Shown in pieces: positions 9,086 through 18,746 of a stretch of 64,000 bases of DNA (its first letter is position 1; every line of letters starts with the position of its first letter). The translations under genes were made by a program, and so were the position numbers. The notes below the pieces were generated by a model that saw nothing but the letters and a program-made list of their open reading frames with translations, ran no database searches and was not told the origin of the DNA. Source of the DNA: Bacteroidales bacterium (GTDB taxonomy: Bacteria; Bacteroidota; Bacteroidia; Bacteroidales; VadinHA17); NCBI GenBank assembly GCA_016715075.1, contig JADKBK010000005.1, positions 124,001 to 188,000 of the forward strand, written 5' to 3'.

Positions 9086-11196
9086 ATGAAATCATTCATC
9101 TGGATCATACTGGCAACATTGGTTTCAGCATCCTGCGCCAATCTGAAAAATAGAGAAGTCACATGTACCTTCAATAATGAGTCTGTCAGTATAAGGAATG
9201 GAAATGCCACTTTTCAGATTGATAGTAATCTCCATTTTGGAATAAACTATGAGAGAGATTCTGAAGTATACCAGGTAACTGATACGACAGAGAAAAGTCC
9301 TTCAGTTTTTATTCACGATTCGATAAACAGTCTCATTCCTTTTAAAAGAATAGCAATACATTCTGTCAAAATCAACGATAAGTCAGGTAAAGGACTGAAT
9401 ATTCAAATTGAAGCTTTATCGGCTGATAAAAAGATTAAGTGTTACCTGTCGCTAAAGTCATACAATTCAATACCTGGTGTAATCGTGGTGAACACTTCGT
9501 TCATAAATATTTCAGGAAATAATTACTCTGTCAGGGATTATCATATTGATCAGATTGCTCTGGCCAATCCTTTTCGCGGAGACGAGTGGTGGTCTTTTCA
9601 GGGCGCTTCTTATCAATGGGAAACGATTTTATGTTTCCTCTCCCTCAATCCTTTGACAGGGAGAATTATATGGGATTGAATGCGGTAAAGGCAGGTGGCG
9701 GATTACCGTTTATTGATTTATGGAATAAGAAGTATGGCCTGGCATTAGCTTCTCTCGGCGATAAACCTTCCGATATCTATTTACCAGTAAAGGTTGAAAA
9801 TGGCTCAATCAGTGCCGGAATAAAGGAGATAATCAAAAATCAGACAATTTCTCCGGGAGATAGTCTGGTTACCATCCAATCAGCCATTATTGTTCATCAG
9901 AATGATTTTTATGATCCGTTGCGGATTTACTCCGCTTTGATGAAACCCTTTTTACCGGAATTTCAGAAGCCCGTAAAATATGCTTATCAGCCGGAATGGT
10001 GCACCTGGGGCTATAGCCAGGATTTTAAACCGGAAGAGATCCCTGGCAGACTGCAGCGACTTAAGGACCTCGGAATAGCCTCTGTTATCCTTGATGACGG
10101 ATGGTCTGTTAATCATGGTGACTGGACTCCTGATCCGGTGAAATTTCCCAATGGGGATGACGATTTTAAAAAACTCATCAATAAAATTCATGATTCAGGC
10201 CTGAAAGTTTGGATCTGGTGGGTACCGGGTTATGCCGATAGTGCTTCTTCAATGGCTGTAAGGCATCCCGATTGGCTGATTCAAAACAAGGATGGCAAAA
10301 TACATTCTTCCTTTGGATTATGTCCTGCCTGGCAGCCTGTACAGGAATATTTTGAAGAACTTGTTAAGAAATTCGTTACAGATTATAAACTGGATGGATT
10401 TAAGCTTGATTTTCGAGAAATAAATTCTGCCCCTCCCTGTTATAATCCTGCACATCATCATACCAATCCTTATGAATCCTTTTACAGCACGCCTGTTCTG
10501 TTTAAAAATATCTATGAAACGGCTGTAAAATTTAATCCGGAGATTTTAATAGAGTATTGTGCTTGCGGGATACCTCCAACTATTTTTCACCTGCCATGGA
10601 CAAATCTGGCTGTCACTTCTGATCCTGACATCAGCCAGATAACCTCAAGGATAAAAATGTATAAGGCGCTGAGAGGAGGTGATTTTCCCGTTCTTGAAGA
10701 ATATTGCGGAGTACTGGCTGGCCCTGTGTATCAGCTGACTATTGGAACCGGTGGAGTTCCGGGTACTTTTTCAACGCAGTTGGACAGTCTGAATGAAAAA
10801 TGGCTGAGGATTTATCAGAAGTATCCATTGAGCAAAGGCGAATACCTTAATCTGTATGACATCGCTTTTGATTATCCCGAAGCTCATGTAATCAAAATGG
10901 ATAATCGGTTTTTTTATGCTTTTTATACCCATCCCTGGTCACAACTGGGGCCACAGCAGCGGATATTCCGGTTTACAACCGAATTCGACCATAACGTTGT
11001 TAACCCTTCAGAACAGGAATTCCCGCGGGAAAGCTTTGCAGGAGTGGTTGAATTAAGAGGACTGGAGAAGGATAGAAAATATAATGTTGTTGATTATGCA
11101 GATAATAAAGCAATGGGAATTATAAATGGTGACAAACCTACGCTGCAGGTTGCATTTGATGATTATCTATTATTGGAAGTGGTACCTGTCGAATAG
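9086..11196 (+). CDS. GH36-like alpha-galactosidase lipoprotein, interrupted by a one-base frameshift
   Basis: The ATG at 9086 starts a lipoprotein signal (MKSFIWIILATLVSASC); an upstream TTG at 9065 is less likely. The N-terminal beta-sandwich domain reads to GASYQWET. The frame then changes by loss of one base near 9624, and the protein continues as DFMFPLPQSFDRENYMG. The barrel has PEWCTWGYSQDF, VILDDGW, GLKVWIWWVPGY, GFKLDF (probable nucleophile Asp) and TSDPDIS (probable acid/base), typical of GH36/melibiase. Without the shift the product would be about 703 residues, a normal size. Read literally, the gene gives a short N-terminal piece (to 9679) and an unexported catalytic piece. The neighbouring GH42-like gene is convergent and also frameshifted. 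Confidence 0.85.
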
Positions 11197-11225
11197 ATTT
11201 CTGTTTGATTTAATCTCTGATATAA

Positions 11226-13267
11226 TTACTCCCATATCAAAACCAGGCATTCCTGAGGTTCAAGTTGAATCTCCCCTTCCTGATCTATCTCTTTTCTTCC
11301 TGATGAGGTGGTGAAAACGATCCTTGGTTTCCTTCTTGAATTACTTAAAAGCTGAACACTATTCTCTGCATTATTACCGTTTGTTAAAACAGTCAGAAAA
11401 GAATGGCTGTCTGACATGGTCTGCATCATAACGTTTTTTGTTTTCCCGGTAAAGCGGAAAGGCTGTGGTGATGAATATGAAGTTAATTCGTCTGACAGAA
11501 AAAGGGACAGTGAGGCATTGTCATATAACCAGGCTCCCAGATCAATTGCGGAAGGTATCCACACAACCTCGCTGTTTGGTGTCGAGTTACGGATTCCGGT
11601 TATTTCTCCATTTTCATAACATACAGGTGTAGCTGAATAGTTTTTGATGACGCCGAATATTTTATTTACCCCAAATTTATATTTATTACCAGGACCTTCT
11701 ATCTGAAAATGGTCGGCAGCAGTTCTGAATTCCTGCATCCCTGCACCGAATTCACCTTTCAGGGGAAGTTCAGGAACCGGCAATCTTCAAATTCATTGTA
11801 GAAGCCTGTCGGGCCCAATACGATCATTTTATTGCCATTGTTCAGAAATACTTTTATAGAATCTATAAGCACATCGGGAATAGTGAGCATATTGGCAAGT
11901 ATAACAGCTTTTCCTTTGCTATTGGCCCATTTAAAATCATTTGTAAGTACAATATTTGAAGCTATTCCCCTTTCACTGAGAGCTTGATAGCATCCCAGAG
12001 CTGCGATGGTATGAAGGCTTCCTTTTTCCTTGCGGTCATATGTTAAGCTTGTTTCCGGACTGAGGAGAATTGAAATATTACTTTCAGCAGGTTTTGCGTT
12101 TGAGAAGAATGCGGATTCTCTTTTTAGGCAATCAGCTATACTTTTGGCTGTATTCAGCCTCTCTGTTGGTTTATTCTGGAAATCCAAAAGGGCCCATTCA
12201 CCCGATTCATTACCAGAGGTTCTGGCATTTAAGAGCCAGTATATTATTTTTTGTGCTCCTTCTGAGATTCCTATCCATGTCCATTGAGCTAATTCATTTG
12301 CTGAAGGGCAGAACCGGAACATATTATTCCCGCCTGATAATTCAGAGATCCAAAACGGATTTGGATTTGAAACAGCTCTTCCCAGTTCGCATGTAGCAGC
12401 AACACCAAGGGCATACTGTTCCTGTGAGAATATATCAAAATGCCATGATGGATGAATCGACAGCCCCAGTGAATTCAGAAATGATCTCCATTCAGTTGCT
12501 TCCTGTCTGTGATACAATGTCAGGTATGCTCCAGGATTTGTGTGAAACGGATGCCTCTTATCATATTTCAGGACTTCGTCCCTGACCCACCTCTGAAAAT
12601 CAGTCAGATGCTTATTGCAGAAACAGGTCCAGTCATAGTAAGGGATTGCAGCTCCCCATTCGGCTTTAAATATTTTGTTTATGTCCTTTATCTCTTCAAA
12701 AGATTTAAAATCAGAATTCCATTTCCTGTTCAATATCTCAATCTGTCCGTATTTATTTTTCATTTCAATCCTGAAGCCCGACAGTTTAAACTGGTTTTCC
12801 TCATCCATAGGATAGGGTTCATTCATTAACCACCAGTTGTCCAGAGCAGAACTGTTTTTATATCGTTCCACAACCTTCTTAATATATTTTGAAGCCGGGA
12901 TTTTAATCTTCTCATCTGAAAATATTGCATGAGAATGTATTGATCCCCAGTATTCCTTACCGTAGTGATAAGCCGGCTGGTTTGCATTCAGTGTCACCTG
13001 AAGCCTTAGCCCGTATTTTTCACAGGCTTCAAACATCCAGTCATAAACATCAAAATCCCACTTATTTAACTGAGGTTCAACATGTGTCCACATCATAAAG
13101 ATCCTGACATCTTTAAAGCCTGCATCTGCAGTAATCTCCGCCCATTCCAAAATATCTTCCCTTGAATATCCGGGTTCAATCCATATCTCGGTTCCAAGAT
13201 CTGTTTTCTGGGCGCCGGCTGACAAAGTCCCCAGTAGAAAAACAAAAATTGAGATTAACTTTTTCAT
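11226..13267 (-). CDS. GH42-like (beta-galactosidase type) secreted glycosidase, interrupted by a one-base frameshift
   Basis: The gene starts at 13267 with a Sec signal (MKKLISIFVFLLGTLSAGAQ). The TIM barrel shows VRIFMMWTHVEPQLNKWDF, the acid/base motif WWLMNEPY and a probable nucleophile in FWISELSGGNN, followed by GAQKIIYWLLNAR. This matches GH42-type enzymes that retain beta-galactosidase or arabinosidase activity. A trimerisation-like domain follows. At a CCCC run (plus-strand 11762-11765) one C appears to be missing. The first frame stops after CRFLNFP, while the other continues LKGEFGAG to the natural end near 11226. Restored, the protein is about 680 residues, normal for the family. 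It ends 30 bases from the convergent GH36-like gene. Confidence 0.82.
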
Positions 13268-13594
13268 ATTTTTTCCGTATTCATTTTAAGTGAATATCTG
13301 TTTAAAAGTAGTTTATTTTCACTTACAGTTGGCTACAGAAATAGTTTTTAAAACCCAAATATTCATGGACTTTACTGAGGGAATTTTACTAAAATGCCTC
13401 TGTCTGGTTCATCATGATGCTCTGATCATTGTCCGCTGAGATTCAGAAAACCCCTTTATCTGATCGCTGTCAGAGGTGGGGTAATGCCCTTTTTAACAGC
13501 AAGGAATGACAGGAAATCGTATCATACATGCAAAGTCTTGAAATTCAATGCCTTGTATTTGCTTCCTGATCTAACTCTTTGCATTCATGCTCTG

Positions 13595-13697
13595 AAATTG
13601 ATTTTCTTCGTTTACCCCGACCCCAGGGGGAGCGAAGAAAATCAATTTACTGCCGCCTAAGCGGCATGGGGTAAATAAATTGATTTTCGAGCGGCAG
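13595..13697. repeat. Nested inverted repeats in a 612-base gene-free stretch
   Basis: AAATTGATTTTCTTCG (13595-13610) is matched perfectly by its reverse complement at 13633-13648, and a third partial copy AAATTGATTTTCG follows at about 13678. TTTACCCC (13611-13618) pairs with GGGGTAAA (13668-13675), and CTGCCGC (13650-13656) pairs with GCGGCAG (13691-13697). GCCGCCTAAGCGGC forms a small hairpin inside. The rest of 13268-13879 shows no gene; near 13762 is a CTTTGCGCCCTTTGCGG sequence that looks like a common dispersed intergenic repeat. Confidence 0.65.
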
Positions 13698-13879
13698 TTT
13701 CGAGAGTTATTATTTTTGAAGTACCTTCACTTTCTTAGGTTGGGGAATTTGCTAAAAAACTTTGCGCCCTTTGCGGTTAATGGATTTTGATTTTTTCTTA
13801 TTTTGCGGAAGTTTTATTATTTTGAACTTCAATACTCTGAAAAATTAATAAATAGTAATTTTAAAAATTGTAAATAAAC

Positions 13880-14137
13880 ATGAAAAAATCAGTTTTAGTA
13901 TTCTCAATGGCATCTCTGCTTCTTGCAGGTAGTTTAAAAGTATCAGTTGCCCAGGACCAGCCGAAGCCCAAAAAAGATACAGTTAATATAGATACTGATG
14001 CCAAACCAACATTTTATTATGCAGAAGAGGAAGCTGCAAAATCAAAAGGAGGCATTCCGGTAATAGCTATAATTGGTGGTGTTGCAGTAATTGTCGCTGC
14101 AGGAGCTTTTTTTATTTTTAAGAAGAAAAAGGTATAA
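13880..14137 (+). CDS. Small exported protein with C-terminal membrane anchor, unknown function
   Basis: The 85-residue protein has an N-terminal signal peptide (MKKSVLVFSMASLLLAGSLKVSVAQ). A short polar part rich in Lys, Asp and Glu follows (QDQPKPKKDTVNIDTD). It ends with one hydrophobic helix (IPVIAIIGGVAVIVAAGAFFIF) and the basic tail KKKKV. The mature protein would be a periplasmic peptide of about 35 residues held by one helix with its lysines in the cytoplasm. I do not recognise the family. The gene abuts the next one, a secreted isomerase-like protein, so they may be co-transcribed. Confidence 0.72.
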   Translation: MKKSVLVFSMASLLLAGSLKVSVAQDQPKPKKDTVNIDTDAKPTFYYAEEEAAKSKGGIPVIAIIGGVAVIVAAGAFFIFKKKKV

Positions 14138-14182
14138 TTGGAAAGCTGCCGATCTTTTAAAGTTAATTTAAAAAGTAAGCCA

Positions 14183-15046
14183 GTGAAATCATTTATTGTT
14201 CTTTCTGTTTTTGCCTTTATATTGTCTCTTAACATCAATGCCCAGCAGTTCAGACCGGGTTTTTTCTGTTTTGAGGATGCATTTCTGTTATCACCTGGAT
14301 ATTCATTTGATTCCCAGGCTGAACTTTTAGCGAGTCTTGGGTTCGATGGTATTGAACTTGAAGGACTTGACAATACAGATGAAAAGCTCATGATTCTTGA
14401 TAAGTATAAGCTGAAGGTTTTCATGGTATATGTTCAGATCGATATCGATAAAGAGCAGCCATATGATATCCGGCTGAATGATTTCATCAAAAAAGTAAAG
14501 GACAGGGACGTTACACTTTGGCTTCATATCCACAGTGACAAATTTGGTCCGTCTGATCCTTCAGGTGATGAGCTCTGTGTACCAATTATCAGGAAGCTTG
14601 CCGATTTTGCGAATCAGTATAATGTGAAAATTGCCCTCTACCCTCATTCCAGGTTCTGGCTTGAGAAAGCCGGGGACGGTGTAAGACTGACACAGAAGAT
14701 AGACAGGAAGAATACAGGTGCTGTTTTTAATCTGTGTCATTTCCTGAAGACCGATGACAGGAATTCTCTTGAGAAGAGACTGAAAGAGTCAATTCCCTAT
14801 CTGGCTGCGGTGTCAGTTAATGGTGCAGATGATGGTATTACCCGGGATATGGAGTGGTCAAGGTTAATTCAGCCGCTTGGTAATGGATCTTTTGATGTAC
14901 TGAATATTCTTCGGATTCTTAAGATCAATAATTATAAAGGACCAGTGGGACTGCAATGCTATGATATAAAGGGAGATCCTTCTGAATTTCTGACGAAGTC
15001 GATGGGTACATGGCAGAATTATCTTAAAGAATTATCTGTCAACTAA
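14183..15046 (+). CDS. Secreted sugar phosphate isomerase/epimerase-like TIM barrel protein
   Basis: I place the start at GTG 14183, which gives a clean Sec signal (V/MKSFIVLSVFAFILSLNINAQ); a TTG at 14138 would add 15 unlikely residues. The rest is a xylose-isomerase-like (AP endonuclease 2 superfamily) barrel: LASLGFDGIELEG, KLKVFMVYVQID, VKIALYPHSRFW, GAVFNLCHFLK and VGLQCYD near the end. Some typical metal ligands are replaced (ALYPH rather than xLExH), so the reaction is uncertain. Secreted members are common beside exported Gfo/Idh enzymes, and here one follows within 10 bases. A role in epimerising or cleaving a keto-sugar in the periplasm is inferred from context. Confidence 0.8.
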   Translation: MKSFIVLSVFAFILSLNINAQQFRPGFFCFEDAFLLSPGYSFDSQAELLASLGFDGIELEGLDNTDEKLMILDKYKLKVFMVYVQIDIDKEQPYDIRLNDFIKKVKDRDVTLWLHIHSDKFGPSDPSGDELCVPIIRKLADFANQYNVKIALYPHSRFWLEKAGDGVRLTQKIDRKNTGAVFNLCHFLKTDDRNSLEKRLKESIPYLAAVSVNGADDGITRDMEWSRLIQPLGNGSFDVLNILRILKINNYKGPVGLQCYDIKGDPSEFLTKSMGTWQNYLKELSVN

Positions 15047-15056
15047 TTAAGATATC

Positions 15057-16352
15057 ATGACTCTGACGAGAAGAAAATTCCTGAAAAAAAGCGGAATAAT
15101 AGCGGGAGGATCAATCGTATTACCGGTAATTATTCCCTCCTGTGCTTTTGGAGCAAATGACAGGATTACAATTGGGATGATAGGTACTGGTGATCATGGA
15201 ACGAGCTGGAATCTTGCGGCGTATTTAAAGCTTGATGATTGTCGTGTTATTGCAGCCTGTGATGTTGATTCATCAAGGGCAAACAATGCAAAAGCAATAA
15301 TCGATGCAAAATATGGCAACAAAGACTGTTCCGTATATTATGATTTCAGGGAACTGCTTGAGAGAAAGGATATAGATGCTGTGCAGATCTCAACACCGGA
15401 TCACTGGCATGTTCCTGCGGCTGCTCTTGCCCTGAAGATGAAGAAAGATGTCTGTTGTGAGAAGCCGACACTTACAATTGCACAGGGAAGATTTTTAAGC
15501 GATCTGGCAGCAGGTTCAGATCAGGTATTTCAGACAAGTCTGGAAGACAGGTCAGTGTTTCAGTATCACCGGATGGCTGAACTTGTTCGTAACGGGCGGA
15601 TTGGAAAACTTCAGAAAATGAGAGTTGGATTGCCCGGTGCCTATTCCCATCTTTATTATTTTAATCCTGATCCCGCTGAGCAGCCAGTTCCTAAAGGATT
15701 TAATTATGATATGTGGCTTGGATCTGCACCTTATGTCCCTTATACCCCGGGAAGATGTCATTATAATTTCAGATGGATAAATGATTATTCCGGGGGAAGT
15801 CTGTCTGACTGGGGAGCGCATATGATTGACAATGCCCAGTGGATGAACGGTACTGAAAAAACTGGTCCTGTTGAAGTTTCAGGGATCGGTTCCGCACCTG
15901 AGACAGGAATATATAATGCATTCGATAAGTTCCGGCTTACATATAATTATGAGAATGGGGTAGTTCTCGATGTCCATTCTGATTTTGTTGAGATCTTCTG
16001 TGAAGGCAGTGACGGATGGTTGCTTGTTAAGGACTGGCGAGGGAATCTTGAGGCCAGTTCTCCGGAAATCCTCAATTCAGTGATAGGCGACAATGAAATT
16101 CATCTCTATACGGATGAGAGCGAACATGCTAATTTCCTAAAATGCATCCGCTCACGGAAACCAGCCTACCATCCGGTTGAGGATCTGCACCGGACATCTA
16201 CAATAGCTCATATGGGAAATATTGCAATGAAGCTTCAGAAGAAACTTAAATGGGATCCTGTAAAGGAGGAATTTATTGATGACGCTGAGGCTAATACTAT
16301 GAGATCCAGGGAAGAACGTGAACCGTGGACACTTACAAATATTCTAGCCTAG
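15057..16352 (+). CDS. Tat-exported Gfo/Idh/MocA family oxidoreductase
   Basis: The 431-residue protein has a twin-arginine signal (LTRRKFLKKSG, RR at residues 5-6) ending near IIPSCAFG. The cofactor motif IGTGDHG is at about 42-48, PDHWHVP at 114-120 and EKP at 135-137. A YSGGSLSDWGAHMIDNAQW segment near residue 245 resembles the active-site region of the enzyme at 3381-4694, and the C-terminal KWDPVKEEFIDDAEAN is shared too. It lies 10 bases after a secreted TIM-barrel protein and 12 before a nitrilase-family gene, so a single transcript is likely. The substrate is unknown; a sugar or amino-sugar derivative is plausible given the amidase neighbour. Confidence 0.9.
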   Translation: MTLTRRKFLKKSGIIAGGSIVLPVIIPSCAFGANDRITIGMIGTGDHGTSWNLAAYLKLDDCRVIAACDVDSSRANNAKAIIDAKYGNKDCSVYYDFRELLERKDIDAVQISTPDHWHVPAAALALKMKKDVCCEKPTLTIAQGRFLSDLAAGSDQVFQTSLEDRSVFQYHRMAELVRNGRIGKLQKMRVGLPGAYSHLYYFNPDPAEQPVPKGFNYDMWLGSAPYVPYTPGRCHYNFRWINDYSGGSLSDWGAHMIDNAQWMNGTEKTGPVEVSGIGSAPETGIYNAFDKFRLTYNYENGVVLDVHSDFVEIFCEGSDGWLLVKDWRGNLEASSPEILNSVIGDNEIHLYTDESEHANFLKCIRSRKPAYHPVEDLHRTSTIAHMGNIAMKLQKKLKWDPVKEEFIDDAEANTMRSREEREPWTLTNILA

Positions 16353-16364
16353 ATTATTTCAACC

Positions 16365-17339
16365 ATGGATAAAATTAAGATATCATCAGCACAGTTTGAA
16401 AACAGGAGCGGGGATAAAGAATATAACCTTTCCATAATTGACAGGCTGAGCAGTAAGGCTGCAGGTGAGGGTTCCTCTGTGATAGCTTTTCATGAGTGCT
16501 CCCTTACAGGCTATACATTTGCAAGGAACCTCTCAAAAGAAGAGATGCTTGAAGTGGCAGAATTTGTTCCCTCTGGTCCTTCTGTGACGGCGCTGACAAA
16601 GATCGCTGCAAGAAACAATATTGCTATACTGGCTGGCCTTTTCGAGAAAGATAAAGATGACAGGCTATATAAAACATATGTCTGTGTTGACAGTACCGGA
16701 CTGATAGCAAAATACCGGAAGCTTCACCCCTTCATAAATCCTCATCTGACACCGGGAAATGAGTATTGTGTCTTTGACCTTTTGGGATGGAAGTGCGGGA
16801 TCCTGATCTGTTACGATAACAACATTGTTGAGAATGTTCGTGCAACAGCTCTGATGGGGGCTGATATCATTTTCATGCCGCATGTGACTATGTGCACTCC
16901 GTCAACAAGGCCCGGAGCAGGCTTTGTAGATCCGGCACTATGGAAGAACAGGGAGGCCGATCCTACATCACTGAGGCTCGAATTTGACGGGATGAAGGGC
17001 CGCGACTGGCTGATGAAATGGCTGCCATCAAGAGCTTATGACAATGGCATCTATGCTGTGTTTTCAAATCCAATCGGCATGGATGATGACCAGTTGAAAA
17101 ATGGCTGTTCAATGATAATTGATCCTTTTGGTGATATTATTGCCGAATGCCGGACTCTCGGAGATGATTTTACGACTGCAGTAATAACACCTGAAAAGCT
17201 GGTGCAGTCGGGGGGAAGAAGATATATCAGTGCCAGGAGGCCTGATCTTTACAGGGATATCCTTGGGCAGCCCCATACACCTGAACAGAAAGTTATCTGG
17301 CTTTCAGCGAATGATAGCATTAATACTGACAAAAAATAG
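16365..17339 (+). CDS. Carbon-nitrogen hydrolase (nitrilase superfamily)
   Basis: The 324-residue protein has the full catalytic triad of the superfamily: Glu44 (AFHECSLTGY), Lys119 (KYRKLHPF) and Cys149 (GILICYDN). There is no signal peptide, so it should act in the cytoplasm on an amide, carbamoyl or nitrile bond. The motifs around Cys fit the aliphatic amidase/N-carbamoyl hydrolase side of the family rather than true nitrilases. A long insert with CTPSTRPGAGFVDP follows the Cys motif. It sits between an exported Gfo/Idh gene and a PAS regulator. The substrate cannot be deduced. Confidence 0.88.
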   Translation: MDKIKISSAQFENRSGDKEYNLSIIDRLSSKAAGEGSSVIAFHECSLTGYTFARNLSKEEMLEVAEFVPSGPSVTALTKIAARNNIAILAGLFEKDKDDRLYKTYVCVDSTGLIAKYRKLHPFINPHLTPGNEYCVFDLLGWKCGILICYDNNIVENVRATALMGADIIFMPHVTMCTPSTRPGAGFVDPALWKNREADPTSLRLEFDGMKGRDWLMKWLPSRAYDNGIYAVFSNPIGMDDDQLKNGCSMIIDPFGDIIAECRTLGDDFTTAVITPEKLVQSGGRRYISARRPDLYRDILGQPHTPEQKVIWLSANDSINTDKK

Positions 17340-17383
17340 CCCTTCCAATTTTTATAAATTAATCACTATTGCACTCAACAGGT

Positions 17384-18565
17384 ATGGAAAATGTTGCTTC
17401 AGTTCTGAAGGGAGAAGAGAAATTAAGGAGCGACATACTCAATGCATTCAGGGAGGTTGTTGCTTTTTACAGCCCTAAACATGAAATATTATGGCTTAAT
17501 GAGGCTGGGAAGAAGCAGCTTAATATCGTTGATGACTCATATATCGGGAAGTTGTGCTATGAGTTATGGTTTCATTCCGAGGGTCCGTGTCAGACTTGTC
17601 CCGTAGTTAGCCGCAGCTTTGAACCAACAGAAAGATTGCTCAGGCTATCGGGAGACAAGATCTGGATCGTAAGGCATACAGCTCTTTTCGATGAAGATAA
17701 GAAGCTCCGGGGATTTATTGAGTACAGGGCAGATATTACTCATATCTCCCAGCTGGAAAATCAGATAATTGATGAAAGGGAAAAATATAAAATGCTTGCT
17801 GAGAATGCACCTTTCGGACTAATACTGACACTCGATAACAAGCCGGTTTATGTAAATAAGACCATTCTTGACTGGTCTGGTTTTGAAACTCCTGATCATT
17901 TTGAGAGATCAGACCTCCTGGAATTTTTCCACCCTAATGACCGCAAGCAAGCCGAAGAGTTATTCAGGAAAATAAAGAACAATACAATACCGGTACCGCT
18001 GGCCGAAAAACTCAGGGTATTGGACAAGGATGGCAGTGTGCGCTATTTCAGATTCGATGTTAAAAATAATTCCATTGGCAACCAGATATTTGTGCAGACA
18101 GTATTGATTGATATAACTGCGGATGTTTTAAAGGATAAGAAGCAAAAGCAGGTGGCCGCTGACGCACTTTATATGAACCAGAAAAATTCAATGTTATCTG
18201 AGATTGAAGGGGTATTGAATAAAGTCCTTCTTGATAGCAAATATTCAAAATCAGGCAGCGAATTCAGGAAGATTTTTGAAATAATCAATAGTTATAAGCA
18301 GCTCGACAAAGACTGGAAGATGCTTATTGCCAATTTTGAAGAGGTCCATCCCGGCTTTTTCAGCAGGATGAAAAAGACTCATCCGCAATTATCATCAAGT
18401 GATATAAAACATTGCGCCTGCATTAAGATGAACTTTGGCACAAAGGAGATTGCACGGTTTTTTAATATTAAAGCCCCATCAGTACAGATAGCAAGGGTGC
18501 GTTTAAAAAAGAAAATGGATCTTCCCGATGAAGTGGACCTTCGAAGCTATATTCTCAATTTCTAA
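17384..18565 (+). CDS. PAS-domain regulator with C-terminal LuxR-type HTH
   Basis: The ATG at 17384 is preceded by CAACAGG and is better than the TTG at 17369. The protein (about 393 residues) has one PAS-like domain at about 10-130, with a conserved-looking C-x-x-C (GPCQTCPV), and a second at about 135-255 (LAENAPFGLILTLDNKPVYVNKTILDWSG). A helical linker leads to a C-terminal HTH: LSSSDIKHCACIKMNFGTKEIARFFNIKAPSV, the form found in Bacteroidota one-component regulators. There is no kinase domain or membrane helix, so it probably senses a small molecule or redox state in the cytoplasm. It ends the plus-strand sugar/amidase cluster and lies upstream of cydAB, making either a possible target. 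Confidence 0.85.
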   Translation: MENVASVLKGEEKLRSDILNAFREVVAFYSPKHEILWLNEAGKKQLNIVDDSYIGKLCYELWFHSEGPCQTCPVVSRSFEPTERLLRLSGDKIWIVRHTALFDEDKKLRGFIEYRADITHISQLENQIIDEREKYKMLAENAPFGLILTLDNKPVYVNKTILDWSGFETPDHFERSDLLEFFHPNDRKQAEELFRKIKNNTIPVPLAEKLRVLDKDGSVRYFRFDVKNNSIGNQIFVQTVLIDITADVLKDKKQKQVAADALYMNQKNSMLSEIEGVLNKVLLDSKYSKSGSEFRKIFEIINSYKQLDKDWKMLIANFEEVHPGFFSRMKKTHPQLSSSDIKHCACIKMNFGTKEIARFFNIKAPSVQIARVRLKKKMDLPDEVDLRSYILNF

Positions 18566-18746
18566 ATAACTGTTTCTGTATAAATTCAATATTCATCAAT
18601 TCCGTTGATGTAATAGCTTTGTAATAGATTCTGAATAGTTTTTTACAAACCTATTATCTATTTTCGTTATTTAATTAACAGTACAGATTTACAAATTGAC
18701 AATTAATATTTTCAGTAAACTTATTCTTTAAATAACATGGTAAACT

